A stretch of DNA of 64,000 nucleotides from Bidens hawaiensis (taxonomy: Eukaryota > Streptophyta > Magnoliopsida > Asterales > Asteraceae). This document shows, one piece after another, positions 1-9,519 of this stretch (its first letter is position 1; the number at the start of each line of letters is the position of its first letter). Below the pieces are notes generated by a model. That model saw nothing but the letters and a program-made list of their open reading frames with translations, ran no database searches and was not told the DNA's origin. The stretch is from NCBI GenBank assembly GCA_021521415.1, contig JAIQDT010003830.1, positions 62,001 to 126,000 on the forward strand. The letters run 5' to 3'. Made by a program: the position numbers and the translations under genes.

Positions 1-339
1 TGGTGTCTAACTCAGATTTTAAATGAAAACACTAATTTAAATACCAACAGATTAGAGGACCCCGGGAAAATAAGAGCCCTAGGATTCACAATTGGCTGAT
101 TGATCATAGGGTTACTGTTTAGCGTGGAAGGACGAACAGAACCATATTAAATAGTACCTTTACAATGTTAAATGGAGGGTTAATTTGTAAGAACAGAGCC
201 GACTAAGAACGCGATGAAGAACATACGTGAGAAACAAAGTTAATCCAATTAAAGATGGGGCTTTTGTAGGCGACAAGTATTAGGTCATGCACACGAATTT
301 AATTGAGTTAATATAGTCTCTGGTTGTAATACATGTAAT
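1..339. other. Left flank, nothing recognised
   Basis: This is non-coding sequence outside the first retrotransposon. No ORF, repeat or motif was recognised. It may be an older degraded repeat that served as the insertion target. Confidence 0.5.
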
Positions 340-344
340 ATGTT
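340..344. repeat. Target site duplication of Copia-1, left copy
   Basis: The five bases atgtt directly precede the 5' LTR and recur directly after the 3' LTR at 12933-12937. A perfect 5-bp duplication is what copia integrase leaves, and it fixes both ends of the element. Confidence 0.93.
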
Positions 345-476
345 TGTTGGTGCATAATGTCAGTAGTTCATAGTCTAGTGTCTGTAATCGAGTCTGTAAT
401 GTTTAATTATGTTTTGTATGTTTAAGTGAAGTTACTGACAAGTTCGCTTAACAGGCGAACTTGTTAGTCAAGCGAA

Positions 477-679
477 CCCTCCTGGCAAAGAAAGAAAGGC
501 AGGTTCAGGCAATTGATCAAAAAAAGATTTCCTTCCCTTTCTTTATGACAGAGCAATTGAATGCAGCGGTGCAGGGCCTCTAAGATTATGAATAAGCTAT
601 TCATTTTCCGTCCTATTGAAGAAATTCGGCATGATGGTAGTAGAGTAGTCGATCTGATCTCGCGCGCGGGCGGATAGAA
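477..679. other. 203-bp foreign insertion in the 5' LTR
   Basis: The two LTRs align up to gcgaa at 476 and again from atgga near 680. The intervening sequence exists only in the 5' copy, where the 3' copy has just gtt. No target duplication or terminal repeats are visible, which suggests filler DNA from break repair. Its base composition looks organellar (possibly mitochondrial), but I could not identify the source. Confidence 0.75.
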
Positions 680-720
680 ATGGAAAACTTCGCCTGAACA
701 TGCCAGGCAAAGTTGTCGTG

Positions 721-728
721 TATAAATA
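721..728 (+). promoter_or_regulatory. TATA box of the 5' LTR
   Basis: The sequence tataaata lies downstream of the U3 motif cluster. The same box is at 12682-12689 in the 3' LTR. It is the likely core promoter for the genomic RNA. Confidence 0.75.
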
Positions 729-974
729 GTCCTAGGTTACGGCTTGGTTTGTAATCGTGGTTTAAGTTCGTGTCAGTTGTTCAAGTTCATTGTAACGTGA
801 GGACGAGAGTCTGTAACAGTGATATTACATCACGTGTTTGAGTTATAATATATAACGTGTGTTCGTTTCGTGTGTTCGTGTGATTCGTGTTCTATACTCG
901 TAACTATCTACGCAGGGATTCCGCACCTGAGTAGACCGAGATATCTCGTGCGATCCGTCCAGGGAACCTACAAT

Positions 975-986
975 TGGTATCAGAGC
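975..986 (+). promoter_or_regulatory. Primer binding site, initiator tRNA-Met
   Basis: The 12-mer tggtatcagagc lies 2 nt after the LTR. It is the standard plant primer site complementary to the 3' end of initiator tRNA-Met, used to start minus-strand DNA synthesis. Confidence 0.93.
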
Positions 987-1159
987 GTTTGCTCGATTGT
1001 GTGGTTCGGGATATTCACGTGGGTGTAGAAATCGTCCCGTTTCGACTATTCGCGGGACGTGTTTTCTGTGTTTTTGAGTCAATCTTACCTCCTACCATCG
1101 TATTCAAGCCTTTGCACCGTCAAAAACCTGGTAAAAACCAGATTTCAGATCTGCAAAAA

Positions 1160-1415
1160 CGTCCGTGTTCATCAGGCGAAGTTGCCGTCAGGATACGTAG
1201 GGTTTCGGCGAAGATATAAGTTTAAGCGAAGTTATCCACAACTTCGCCTACCTTCTCAAGTTCGCCTAACTCAGCGAAGTTCTCTACAACTCCGCCTACC
1301 TCCTAAGTTCGCTTACCTTAAGCGAAGTTAATCATCTGCGAAGTTCTTCAGCGAAGTTAATCAGCGGCGAAGTTAAGGCCTAAGCGAAGTTATCCGTAAC
1401 TTCGCCTACAGTACT
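1160..1415. repeat. gcgaagtt motif array in the Copia-1 leader
   Basis: The untranslated leader is filled with gcgaagtt, its complement aacttcgc, and the variant gcgaactt, many preceded by ag or ta. Several form inverted pairs with a 6-nt spacer, for example gcgaagtt followed by aacttcgc at 1385-1406. The same motif recurs in the LTRs and at 8775-9475. Confidence 0.85.
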
Positions 1416-1463
1416 TTTCAGAAAATTTTGATTTTTTTTCGGGTTTCTTACTTTTCGGGAAAG

Positions 1464-2540
1464 ATGTCGTCGATTAACATCTCTGAGTTAGTGAAGATGG
1501 AAGTTGAAGCAGGGTCAGCTACTAAGGCCCCAAGATTGCTGAAGGGAACCGATTTCGTTGCATGGAAGGATCGGTTCATACAATATGTCAAGTACCAAGA
1601 TGCGAAGATGTGGGTATGCATCCAGGATGGTTATATTCCACCAGTTATGGAGTATGAAGGTCGTGATCAAATCAAAAAGTATAGCAAAATGGAAGAAGAA
1701 GAGAAAAAGATGTATGAGGCCGAGAGCAAGGCTCATGCTGCTATTACTATGGCTCTTCCACAAGAGATCCTTCATACGTTTAGAAAGTACACGTCAGCAA
1801 GAGAGCTTTGGGAAGCTCTTGAGAACAAATTTGAAGGGAATGTAGGAATCCGTGCTTCAAAGACAAAATTGCTCAAAACCCAGTTCTCAGTCTTCAAGTA
1901 TTTGAAGAATGAATCTTTAGATGATATTATCACTCGATATTACCATCTGATGACTGAATTGAGCAACTATTCAATTTCCTACCGAGAAGAAGAAATAGTT
2001 GAGAAGCTTCTAGATGCTCTCCCACCAAAATGGGAGATGTACACTGTGCTGATGAGGGAAGACAAAGACTTTCCCACATATGATCTAGAAACGGCAGTCA
2101 ACAAGCTCAGAACCTTTGAGGTTAACATGGTCAGAAAAGAGACACCTATGGATCAGGTTCAAGATCCAAGTATGTATGGAGCTAAAGTCAACACTAGCTC
2201 AGGATCGAAGACTGAATCTGCTGCCTACTACTCGAAGGGAGAGTCGGGCGCAAACTCATCACATGAGGGTCATGTGTCAGTCAACACAAATGGTGATGTT
2301 TGCTATGTAGCAGGTGGATCGAGTGGTTCTCAACCCCAGGTAAGCAAGACTAGTTGCTCTCCAAGTATTCCCAGCAATAACTACTCCAAGATGCCTATGA
2401 GTGTCAAGTCTGCTGAAGAGCAGTTTGGTCTCTCTGCTTCTTTTATTGCTTCCTATGAGAACAACATTCAAGGGAAGGTTGTTGATCCAGCTATGTTGGA
2501 TGAAGACTATGACCAGATTGATGCTGATGATCTGGAGTAA
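1464..2540 (+). CDS. gag: Gag, N-terminal part (Copia-1)
   Basis: This encodes the capsid part of the copia Gag protein that packages the element RNA into cytoplasmic particles. The first good ATG is at 1464, inside an open frame that begins slightly earlier without an ATG. Residues about 15-215 form the UBN2-type copia Gag domain: the LKGTDFVAWKDRF entry motif, then an ARELWEALENKFEG segment. The C-terminal third is polar and Ser/Thr rich. The frame ends at TAA (2538-2540), yet the next ORF continues in the same frame without a gap, so this stop most likely interrupts one longer gag. Normal Sirevirus Gag is much longer than these 358 codons. Confidence 0.85.
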   Translation: MSSINISELVKMEVEAGSATKAPRLLKGTDFVAWKDRFIQYVKYQDAKMWVCIQDGYIPPVMEYEGRDQIKKYSKMEEEEKKMYEAESKAHAAITMALPQEILHTFRKYTSARELWEALENKFEGNVGIRASKTKLLKTQFSVFKYLKNESLDDIITRYYHLMTELSNYSISYREEEIVEKLLDALPPKWEMYTVLMREDKDFPTYDLETAVNKLRTFEVNMVRKETPMDQVQDPSMYGAKVNTSSGSKTESAAYYSKGESGANSSHEGHVSVNTNGDVCYVAGGSSGSQPQVSKTSCSPSIPSNNYSKMPMSVKSAEEQFGLSASFIASYENNIQGKVVDPAMLDEDYDQIDADDLE

Positions 2541-3581
2541 ATGGATCTGCAATGGCAGATGGCTATGATCGTAAGAAGAGTGAAGCGGTTTATGAGAAAG
2601 ACCGGGAGAAAGTTTGTCGGTGGAAAGCCAGGGTTTGACAAGACGAAGGTGAGATGCTACAATTGTCAGCAAAACGGTCACTTTGCAAAGGAATGCAGGA
2701 ATGAGCGTGTGGAACGAAGTCAGGGCAGGTCTACACAGCAAAGTGGGGGTTCTAAAGATTATAGTGCAATGATTTCCAGAGGAGATGGAGAATACAACTG
2801 GAACTTGCATTCTGAAGAAACTTTTGAGCAGGCAAATTTGCCGAAGGTTGAAACTGAAGAAAGTGAGAAGGTTACCGGAGAAGAAAAAGCTTTTATGGCA
2901 GATGTTAAAGACCAGCTCTCCGAGGTATGTTCTAAACCTACATGTTCTAAATGTGAAAACTTGTCTGAGCAATTAGCAACTATAACCGATCAGTATGTTA
3001 GGTTGGATGCTAAATTTAAAACCCTAAAAGAAGATCATCATTTTACAAAAGCAAGAGAAAATAGCTATAAAGTCAAAATAAAAGCCTGTGAAAAAGATGT
3101 TAAAAGTCTAAAAACAAAACTTGCTGAAAAAATTGAAGTGATTGATTTAAGCTTTGAAGTTTTGGAAGAAAAAACCAAACTAATTGCTGATAGAGAAAAA
3201 CAGATTGCTGATCACCAGGTAAAAGTGGTGGAACTAAATAGAAAACTAGAACAGTTCAGAAATTCCTCTGCTATTCTTGATCACCTTGTTAGTGATCAAG
3301 GTTCCTCTGCTAAGAGAGGAGGAATCGGTTATCATGAGGTTCCACCACCTTATAATCACAATTACACTTTTAACCCTAGTGTTCAGAAATCTGTTGACTT
3401 TAAGGTTGCTCAGACAGTACCAGTTAAAGTAACTTGTAAAGAACCAAATGTTAGTGGAGGCGAAACAAGTTCGCCTGTTTCAAGTATTAAAATTTATGAT
3501 CCAAGTCCAGTCTCATCGGATTCGGATAAGTCATCCGAGTCTGGTAAGGCAAAAGAGGAGGTGGTATTACCCAATGGTTGA
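2541..3581 (+). pseudogene. gag: Gag, middle part with CCHC knuckle and coiled coil (Copia-1)
   Basis: It continues in frame from the upstream gag after one TAA. A first CCHC zinc knuckle (CYNCQQNGHFAKEC, codons from 2655) is the RNA-binding nucleocapsid motif. It is followed by a Lys/Glu-rich heptad-like stretch, roughly 2950-3270, that looks like a coiled coil, and a Tyr/Pro-rich segment (VPPPYNHNYTF). The frame stops at TGA (3579-3581), again with the reading frame continuing on the far side; a TGG to TGA change would explain it. Without readthrough at both stops this part is not made. Confidence 0.82.
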
Positions 3582-3638
3582 GAGAAAGATAAGACGAATA
3601 AAAAGAGTACTCCACTAAACCCGTACGTCCCACCATAT

Positions 3639-4085
3639 GTGAGACGAACGGGCGGTAATAAAGCCTCGACATCTAAAACACCGGTTGATAAAAAGGTTGA
3701 GCATAGGTGTTGTTTTAGGTGTAATCAATTAGGGCACCTAGTTGCAGATTGCCCTCTGAAGCAGCGATTCAGAGGTGTAAGGCCTACTAAAACTGAGAAT
3801 AAGCCTAATAGTAATTATCATACTGCTAAAAATGAAAACCATTCAAAATACAAAAATGTGACTAATTCAGGTTTTCATAGAAACAAATCTCAGTTTTACA
3901 CTGCTAATAACCAAACCACAAGCTATAATTCTTTCAATTCACAAAGGTTTGGAAGGCCTCACAATCAATCTTCAAGGAGGTATCCTAATAGGACTTACAG
4001 GAATTATCGAGATACTAACTTTGGAAAGCCAAAGTTTGGGATGTATAGATCCAAGACCAATTGGTCTTGGGTCCCTAAATTCTAA
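3639..4085 (+). pseudogene. gag: Gag, C-terminal part with second CCHC knuckle (Copia-1)
   Basis: This is the same frame as both upstream gag segments; homology resumes just after the TGA, at 3582. It carries a second zinc knuckle (CFRCNQLGHLVADC, codons from 3711) and then a very basic Asn/Tyr/Arg-rich tail. A Gag with two knuckles separated by a coiled coil is a long variant. It stops at TAA (4083-4085). The pol frame is open from 4079, so the two frames overlap by only 7 nt, in a -1 relation. Confidence 0.82.
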
Positions 4086-4099
4086 TCTTTTGCTTTATT

Positions 4100-7000
4100 G
4101 TGCAAGAACAGTTGAACAGGGCTGCCAACAATCTTTGGGTTGTAGATAGCGGCTGTTCCCGGCACATGACGGGTAACAAATACTTGTTACACGATTTGAA
4201 ACCTGTTCAAGGAGGGAGAGTGAGCTTTGCCGGTGAAAGTGGTGGCAAGATTACAGGATTGGGAACGGTGTCGAATGGAAAGATGACATTGGAGAAAGTT
4301 AACTTTGTGGAAGAATTGAAGCACAATCTGCTGAGTGTGTCGCAGATCTGTGATAAGGAGTACACCGTTCATTTTACAAAGAATGAGGCGATTATGTTGC
4401 AACCTGGTTTTCAGATACCAGAGGAGTGGATTGTGATGAAGGCTCCACGTGAAAGAAATACGTATATTATGGATATGAGGTCAACTGAAATGGCCACGGA
4501 AGAATCATGCCTTATGACAAAAGCGAGCGAATCGGAGTCCGAATTGTGGCATAGGAGAATGGGGCACATTCATCTTCGGAAGATGAACAACATTGTCAAG
4601 AATGGACTTGTGCTGGGCGTTCCCTTGAAGAATTTCAATTTTGAAGATAAATGTATAGCGTGCAAGAAGGGAAAGCAGCACAAGAAATCCCATCACACCA
4701 AGAAGGTCAATTCTATTGTCAGTACTCTAGAGTTGCTTCACATTGATCTCTTCGGTCCCGTGAATGCAAAAAGTCTAGGAGGTACTTCTTATTGCTTGGT
4801 GATCACTGATGACTACTCACGATATTCGTGGGTATATTTCCTGAAATCAAAAGACGAAACGGCTCAGATGGTGAAGAATTTGATTTCCAAAGTTGAGAAC
4901 GTTATGGATAAAAGGGTTAAGTTCATCAGGAGTGACAATGGAACGGAGTTCAAGAATTTTGAGATGGAGATCTTCTGCCTTCAGAAAGGGACCGAACACC
5001 AATACAGCGCTCCGTATACACCGCAACAGAATGGAGTGGCTGAAAGGAAGAACAGAACATTAATTGAAGGAGCTAGAACAATGCTGGCTGATTCGAAGCT
5101 TCCTGTGGTGTTTTGGGCTGAAGCTTTTGCTACAGCCTGTTATGTTCTGAATAGAGTCTTAACTGTTAAAAGACTTGGTAAAACGTGTTATGAGCTTATG
5201 CATGGGAGAAAGCCCAACTTGAGTGGTCTTGAACCATTCGGGTCCCCTTGTTCGATTTTAAAGACAAATTCTAAATTTGGTGAAGTAGCCGATGAAGGAA
5301 TCTTAGTCGGTTATGTTGTTGGGACTCCCAACAGACGTGTCTTTAATACATCGACCAGCAAGGTTGAGGTGGTGTGTAACACCGATATCACAAGTTACCA
5401 ACCGCCAAAACCAAGCAACGGACCTGCTGAGTTTTTCGACTATGTTAAACTTTTTAAGTCTTTTAACATACCGTATTTGGATATTGCTGAAGAAGAAGAG
5501 AGAGTTGCTACGAAGATGATCCTTGATGAGGAAGAAAACCTATTGCAAAGACAGCTGATCGATAAATGTCAACCTTCCTCATCAAATGCTGTCGATACCC
5601 CTGCTGCCTCGACTGAAGAAGAATTTTTCAATCCATTTCACTCTCAGCATGAAACAACCATTGACGAGCTCTCTTCTAACTTGGAAGACAATTTGCATGT
5701 TGGTTCTGTTCCGACCACGAGAATTCATAAAGATCACCCTTTGGAGAATGTGATTGGTGATGTGTCCTCCGGTGTACAAACAAGACGTAGCTTGAATGAG
5801 GACACCTGTGTTTACACAAGCATCAAGGAGACAGGGATAATCAACAAATGCTTGTACACCTGCTTTATCAGCCAGATTGAACCGAAGAATTATCAAATGG
5901 CTCTCAAGGACAGCTCGTGGGTCGAAGCTATGCAAGAAGAGTTGGCTCAATTCAAGAAAATGGAAGTTTGGACTTTGGTTGAAAAACCGAAGCATGTGCA
6001 TGCGATAGGCACAAAATGGGTGTTTAAGTGCAAGAGAGATGAGAAAGGGATTATCATAAGAAACAAGGCAAGGCTAGTCGTTAAAGGTTTTAATCAACAA
6101 GAGGGGATTGATTATAATGAAGTGTTCGCTCCTATCGCAAGGTTGGAAGCCATTAGATTGTTTTTGGCGTTCGCTGCTTATAAGAATATGAAGGTATTTC
6201 AGTTGGATGTGAAGAGTGCGTTTCTGAATGGGAAAGTTGATGAGGTAGTGTATGTTGAGCAACCTCCGGGTTTTCCTGACCCAGACTTTCCTGATCACGT
6301 GTACAAGTTAAGCAAGGCATTGTATGGACTACATCAGGCACCTCGTGCCTGGTATTCAACTTTATCAGATTACTTGCTTGAAAATGGGTTTGAAAGAGGG
6401 AAGATAGATAGTACGTTGTTCTTCAAGAGAGATGGAAGCGACTTCCTGCTGGTGCAAGTCTACGTGGATGACATTATCTTTGCTGCATCAAAAGTCTCCA
6501 TGTGTCAAGATTTTGAGGCCGTCATGAAAAAGAGGTTTGAAATGAGTGCTATGGGTGAACTAACTTTCTTTTTAGGATTGCAGGTTGATCAGAAGAAGGA
6601 TGGGATGTTCATTCATCAGACCAAGTATGTCCATGATGTGCTCAAACGCTTCAAGATGGAGGACAGCACTCCATTCGACACTCCAATCTGCGTCAATCAC
6701 AAATTGGGTGCTGAGTCAGATGGTGATGCAGATGTGGACCCAACTCAATATCGGGCTATTATAGGTTCTTTAATGTACTTAACTGCTTCTAGGCCTGATA
6801 TAATGTTTGCTGTTTGTCTTTGTGCACGCTTTCAGGCAAACCCAAAAGAATCTCATCTGAAGGGTGTGAAGAGGATACTGAGGTATCTCAAGAGCAAACC
6901 GAAGTTGGGGTTGTGGTACCCGAGAGGAGGAGACTTGGAGCTAGTCGCTTACACAGATTCTGATTATGGAGGGTGCAATCAGAGTCGGAAGTCAACAACT

Positions 7001-7408
7001 GGAGGATGTCAGTTTCTTGGTGGCAGATTGGTGTCGTGGCAATGCAAGAAACAGACTTCGGTCGCAATTTCAACCTGTGAAGCAGAATACATGGCAGCAT
7101 CCAACTGCTGCTCCCAGGTTCTTTGGATTCAACAACAGTTGCGCGACTATGGTCTGAATTTCTTACTTACTCCTATTTGCATTGATAACACAGCTGCTAT
7201 CTCAGTAACTAACAATCCCGTGAAGCACAGTAAAACTAAACATATTGACATACGTCATCAAATTATACGGGATTGTGCTGAGAAGAAACTGATTGTGCTT
7301 GAAAAGGTGGACACGCTTGATAATTTCGCTGATCTTTATACTAAAGCGTTTGACAAAACAAGATTTCAAAACCTTATCGAGCTGAATGGGATGATCAATC
7401 CCGAGTAA
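4100..7408 (+). CDS. pol: Pol polyprotein, protease-integrase-RT-RNase H (Copia-1)
   Basis: This is an unbroken 1102-codon frame with all copia Pol domains. Aspartic protease: VVDSGCSRHMTG, DSG at residues 16-18. Integrase HHCC zinc region: LWHRRMGHIHL near 149 and CIACKKGKQH near 185. Integrase DDE core: HIDLFGP near 214, IRSDNGTEF near 277, and the Glu in NGVAERKNRTL near 315. Reverse transcriptase: ARLVVKGFNQ near 656 and catalytic YVDD near 788. RNase H: YTDSDYGGC near 951 and EAEYMA near 995. There is no ATG at the opening; the first codon shown is GTG, and the frame overlaps the end of gag by 7 nt, so expression would need a -1 frameshift or processing from Gag-Pol. All catalytic residues I can check are present. 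Confidence 0.94.
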   Translation: MQEQLNRAANNLWVVDSGCSRHMTGNKYLLHDLKPVQGGRVSFAGESGGKITGLGTVSNGKMTLEKVNFVEELKHNLLSVSQICDKEYTVHFTKNEAIMLQPGFQIPEEWIVMKAPRERNTYIMDMRSTEMATEESCLMTKASESESELWHRRMGHIHLRKMNNIVKNGLVLGVPLKNFNFEDKCIACKKGKQHKKSHHTKKVNSIVSTLELLHIDLFGPVNAKSLGGTSYCLVITDDYSRYSWVYFLKSKDETAQMVKNLISKVENVMDKRVKFIRSDNGTEFKNFEMEIFCLQKGTEHQYSAPYTPQQNGVAERKNRTLIEGARTMLADSKLPVVFWAEAFATACYVLNRVLTVKRLGKTCYELMHGRKPNLSGLEPFGSPCSILKTNSKFGEVADEGILVGYVVGTPNRRVFNTSTSKVEVVCNTDITSYQPPKPSNGPAEFFDYVKLFKSFNIPYLDIAEEEERVATKMILDEEENLLQRQLIDKCQPSSSNAVDTPAASTEEEFFNPFHSQHETTIDELSSNLEDNLHVGSVPTTRIHKDHPLENVIGDVSSGVQTRRSLNEDTCVYTSIKETGIINKCLYTCFISQIEPKNYQMALKDSSWVEAMQEELAQFKKMEVWTLVEKPKHVHAIGTKWVFKCKRDEKGIIIRNKARLVVKGFNQQEGIDYNEVFAPIARLEAIRLFLAFAAYKNMKVFQLDVKSAFLNGKVDEVVYVEQPPGFPDPDFPDHVYKLSKALYGLHQAPRAWYSTLSDYLLENGFERGKIDSTLFFKRDGSDFLLVQVYVDDIIFAASKVSMCQDFEAVMKKRFEMSAMGELTFFLGLQVDQKKDGMFIHQTKYVHDVLKRFKMEDSTPFDTPICVNHKLGAESDGDADVDPTQYRAIIGSLMYLTASRPDIMFAVCLCARFQANPKESHLKGVKRILRYLKSKPKLGLWYPRGGDLELVAYTDSDYGGCNQSRKSTTGGCQFLGGRLVSWQCKKQTSVAISTCEAEYMAASNCCSQVLWIQQQLRDYGLNFLLTPICIDNTAAISVTNNPVKHSKTKHIDIRHQIIRDCAEKKLIVLEKVDTLDNFADLYTKAFDKTRFQNLIELNGMINPE

Positions 7409-8170
7409 CCATGCTTTTCATGTTATATTTAAAAAAAAAAAAAAAAAAACGTCACTATCGCTTAAAAATATGTCGGTTGCCTCAGTTTGAAGGACTTGTC
7501 TTCGGATATGTTTTGGTCCTCATTTTCTACTTGTATAATTTGAGGATAGCCATTAACCAAAGGACTGAAAGTGACCGGGGCGGTTTATGATGAGTTTTCA
7601 TTCTTTCGCTTAAAAATTAGTCGATCATACTTAGTTAGAAGGACACATACTTGTATGTGGTCGGTCCAGCTGATCCATTGGATCTTCGGGATAGCCGTTT
7701 TACCTGAAGACTTTGTTTTGGTCGGGGCGATTAATGTTAAAAATTTTTTTATGGGAAATGAAATTATTTTTCAAGTCTGCTACTTCGTAAGAAGTTTGTT
7801 TGCTATGTTTAACAGAAAATTGATCCAACCTTGGAAAATGATAAATATACTGATTCTGTGTACTTAACTAGTGAAGTTATTAGGCTTAAAAGGCTTTAGG
7901 ACAGTTATTGTATGTCATGGTATCTTTTTATGGTGCGTAAAAGTAGATGTGATACAAACTAAATCTACTTGATTTTACGTGGAAACTCCCTACGAGTTTT
8001 GCATGTCTCCATATATATCTTTCCGAATGATAGGCAGAAAAGCGATTACCCAGTCATACACGAGCCCGTACGTGTTCTGATTCCCGTGAAGATAGCGTTT
8101 CAAGAAACTGCAGTGATCCAGATTCGGGACTTGCAGTTGTTTACTACTCTGAAGTCTATATGAATGTTTG

Positions 8171-8217
<47 letters not shown>

Positions 8218-8774
8218 TATGAGTTATTGAAACATTCTGGAGTTCAAAATATCAAGACTTCTTAATCATGGAGTAAGAAAGAGAACGGGAAGTAGATGAA
8301 GAGTACTTACAAACTTAATCAGACACTATGGGTCGAGGTCAATTCGGGGTGACTTGGGGAAAGCCAAATATGCTTTGAGAATAGATAGGAGGCATCATAA
8401 TCTCTGAGTTGTTGCCCACTTAAATTTTGAGGAATAATTGAACCTAACTCGTATCACAGAAATGATGAAAACCATCTTAAGTTATTTACCTGCTTACGAC
8501 CTGTTTCTTTATGTCATAATACAGCTAAACACGGATCTATGTGACAGTCACGTAATTAGTATGATTTCTGTTCGGATCTTTTCTAAAACGTAGTAGTCCC
8601 TATCGAGACTGAAATTTGATCCCTTATACTTTAATTTTTAAAAGTTTTTTGTACCTAGGTAGTTTTATGATTTTGTATATGGTTACTTGGACTTGATCGT
8701 GTCATTTAATTCTTAAAGGGAAGTTTTAAAACTTAAATGCAAAATGTTCGAATTATAAAAGTTGATTTTGTAAA
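7409..8774. other. Spacer after pol with a degenerate duplication and poly-A runs
   Basis: No convincing coding frame is present. It contains A19 at 7431-7449 and A42 at 8174-8215. Two diverged blocks of about 135 bp (7456-7589 and 7603-7735) share tcgcttaaaaat, gaaggac, ggatagcc and a terminal gaccggggcgg / gtcggggcga, so they look like an old tandem duplication. The rest is AT-rich and featureless. Confidence 0.6.
8174..8215 (+). repeat. Poly-A tract, 42 bases
   Basis: An uninterrupted run of 42 A sits inside the retrotransposon, far from its LTR polyadenylation region. It could be slippage, or the tail of a reverse-transcribed RNA captured by the element. Confidence 0.9.
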
Positions 8775-9475
8775 TATAGGCGAAGTTGTTAAACAGGCGA
8801 ACTTGTGAATAACTTCGCCTAGGCGAAGTTAACCGTAACTTCGCCTGTATAACTCCGCCCCTGTATAAGGATTTTCAAAGGTCATTCGTTCATTATTTTA
8901 TATATCAGCGAACTTATTCTTGAATATCACAGCGAACTTAATTCGATTATCATCTGATTATCTTTTTTTCGATTTCAATCAGTATTCAAGGTGTGTTTGG
9001 GTTCTATATCTTATAATCGATGTTCAATGTTGTTAACCCTAGGTTGTTTCGACACCCGGTTAGCGACCTCGGACGTTCGAACCTTATACCCGATTTCAAA
9101 GCTTGTTTTTACGTGTTCATGAGCAAACTGATCGTCCGGATTGCCTTAATATCATGTGTTTTAGTCTCCTAAATTGTCAAAATTGACCGACACACCAGAT
9201 TTTCGATGATTGAATCAACCTTACTGTCACCGTTTCAGATTCAGGCGAACTTAAGGTTTAGGCGAAGTTATCCGTAACTTCGCCTAAGGCTAAACTTCGC
9301 CTGAGGCGATGTTGTGGTGAGGCGAAGTTATCATTAACTTCGCCTGGACCTTTTAATTTTTTAATTATTAGACGAACTTAAAGATGAAGCGAAGTTGTTC
9401 CCAACTTCGCCCCAACTTTAACTTCGCCTATACAGATTTTATCACAACTTCGCACATGGTAACAAGCGAACTTGT
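8775..9475. repeat. gcgaagtt motif array upstream of ORF3
   Basis: Two dense clusters (about 8775-8940 and 9240-9475) of gcgaagtt, aacttcgc, gcgaactt and degenerate versions occur, including inverted pairs with short spacers. They end about 45 bp before the ORF3 ATG. The position suggests a control region for ORF3 or recognition sites for an element protein; this is inference. Confidence 0.85.
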
Positions 9476-9519
9476 GGTACGCCTTAACGTTTATCTAACT
9501 TGGTACGTTTGTTGCAGAT

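Larger units (their letters stand above)
345..972 (+). repeat. 5' LTR of Copia-1
   Basis: It begins tgttggtgca and ends ctaca (TG..CA) and matches the 3' LTR at 12506-12932. It is 628 bp against 427 bp because of an internal insertion at about 477-679. U3 carries gcgaagtt and gcgaactt motifs, followed by a TATA box. Confidence 0.93.

Noticed and set aside
975..986. A tRNA gene at the tggtatcagagc sites
   Set aside because: Only the 12-nt complement of a tRNA 3' end is present, the primer site; no cloverleaf.
2277..2972. 231-codon minus-strand frame inside gag
   Set aside because: It is a shadow of gag coding sequence on the opposite strand; the plus frame carries the recognisable domains.
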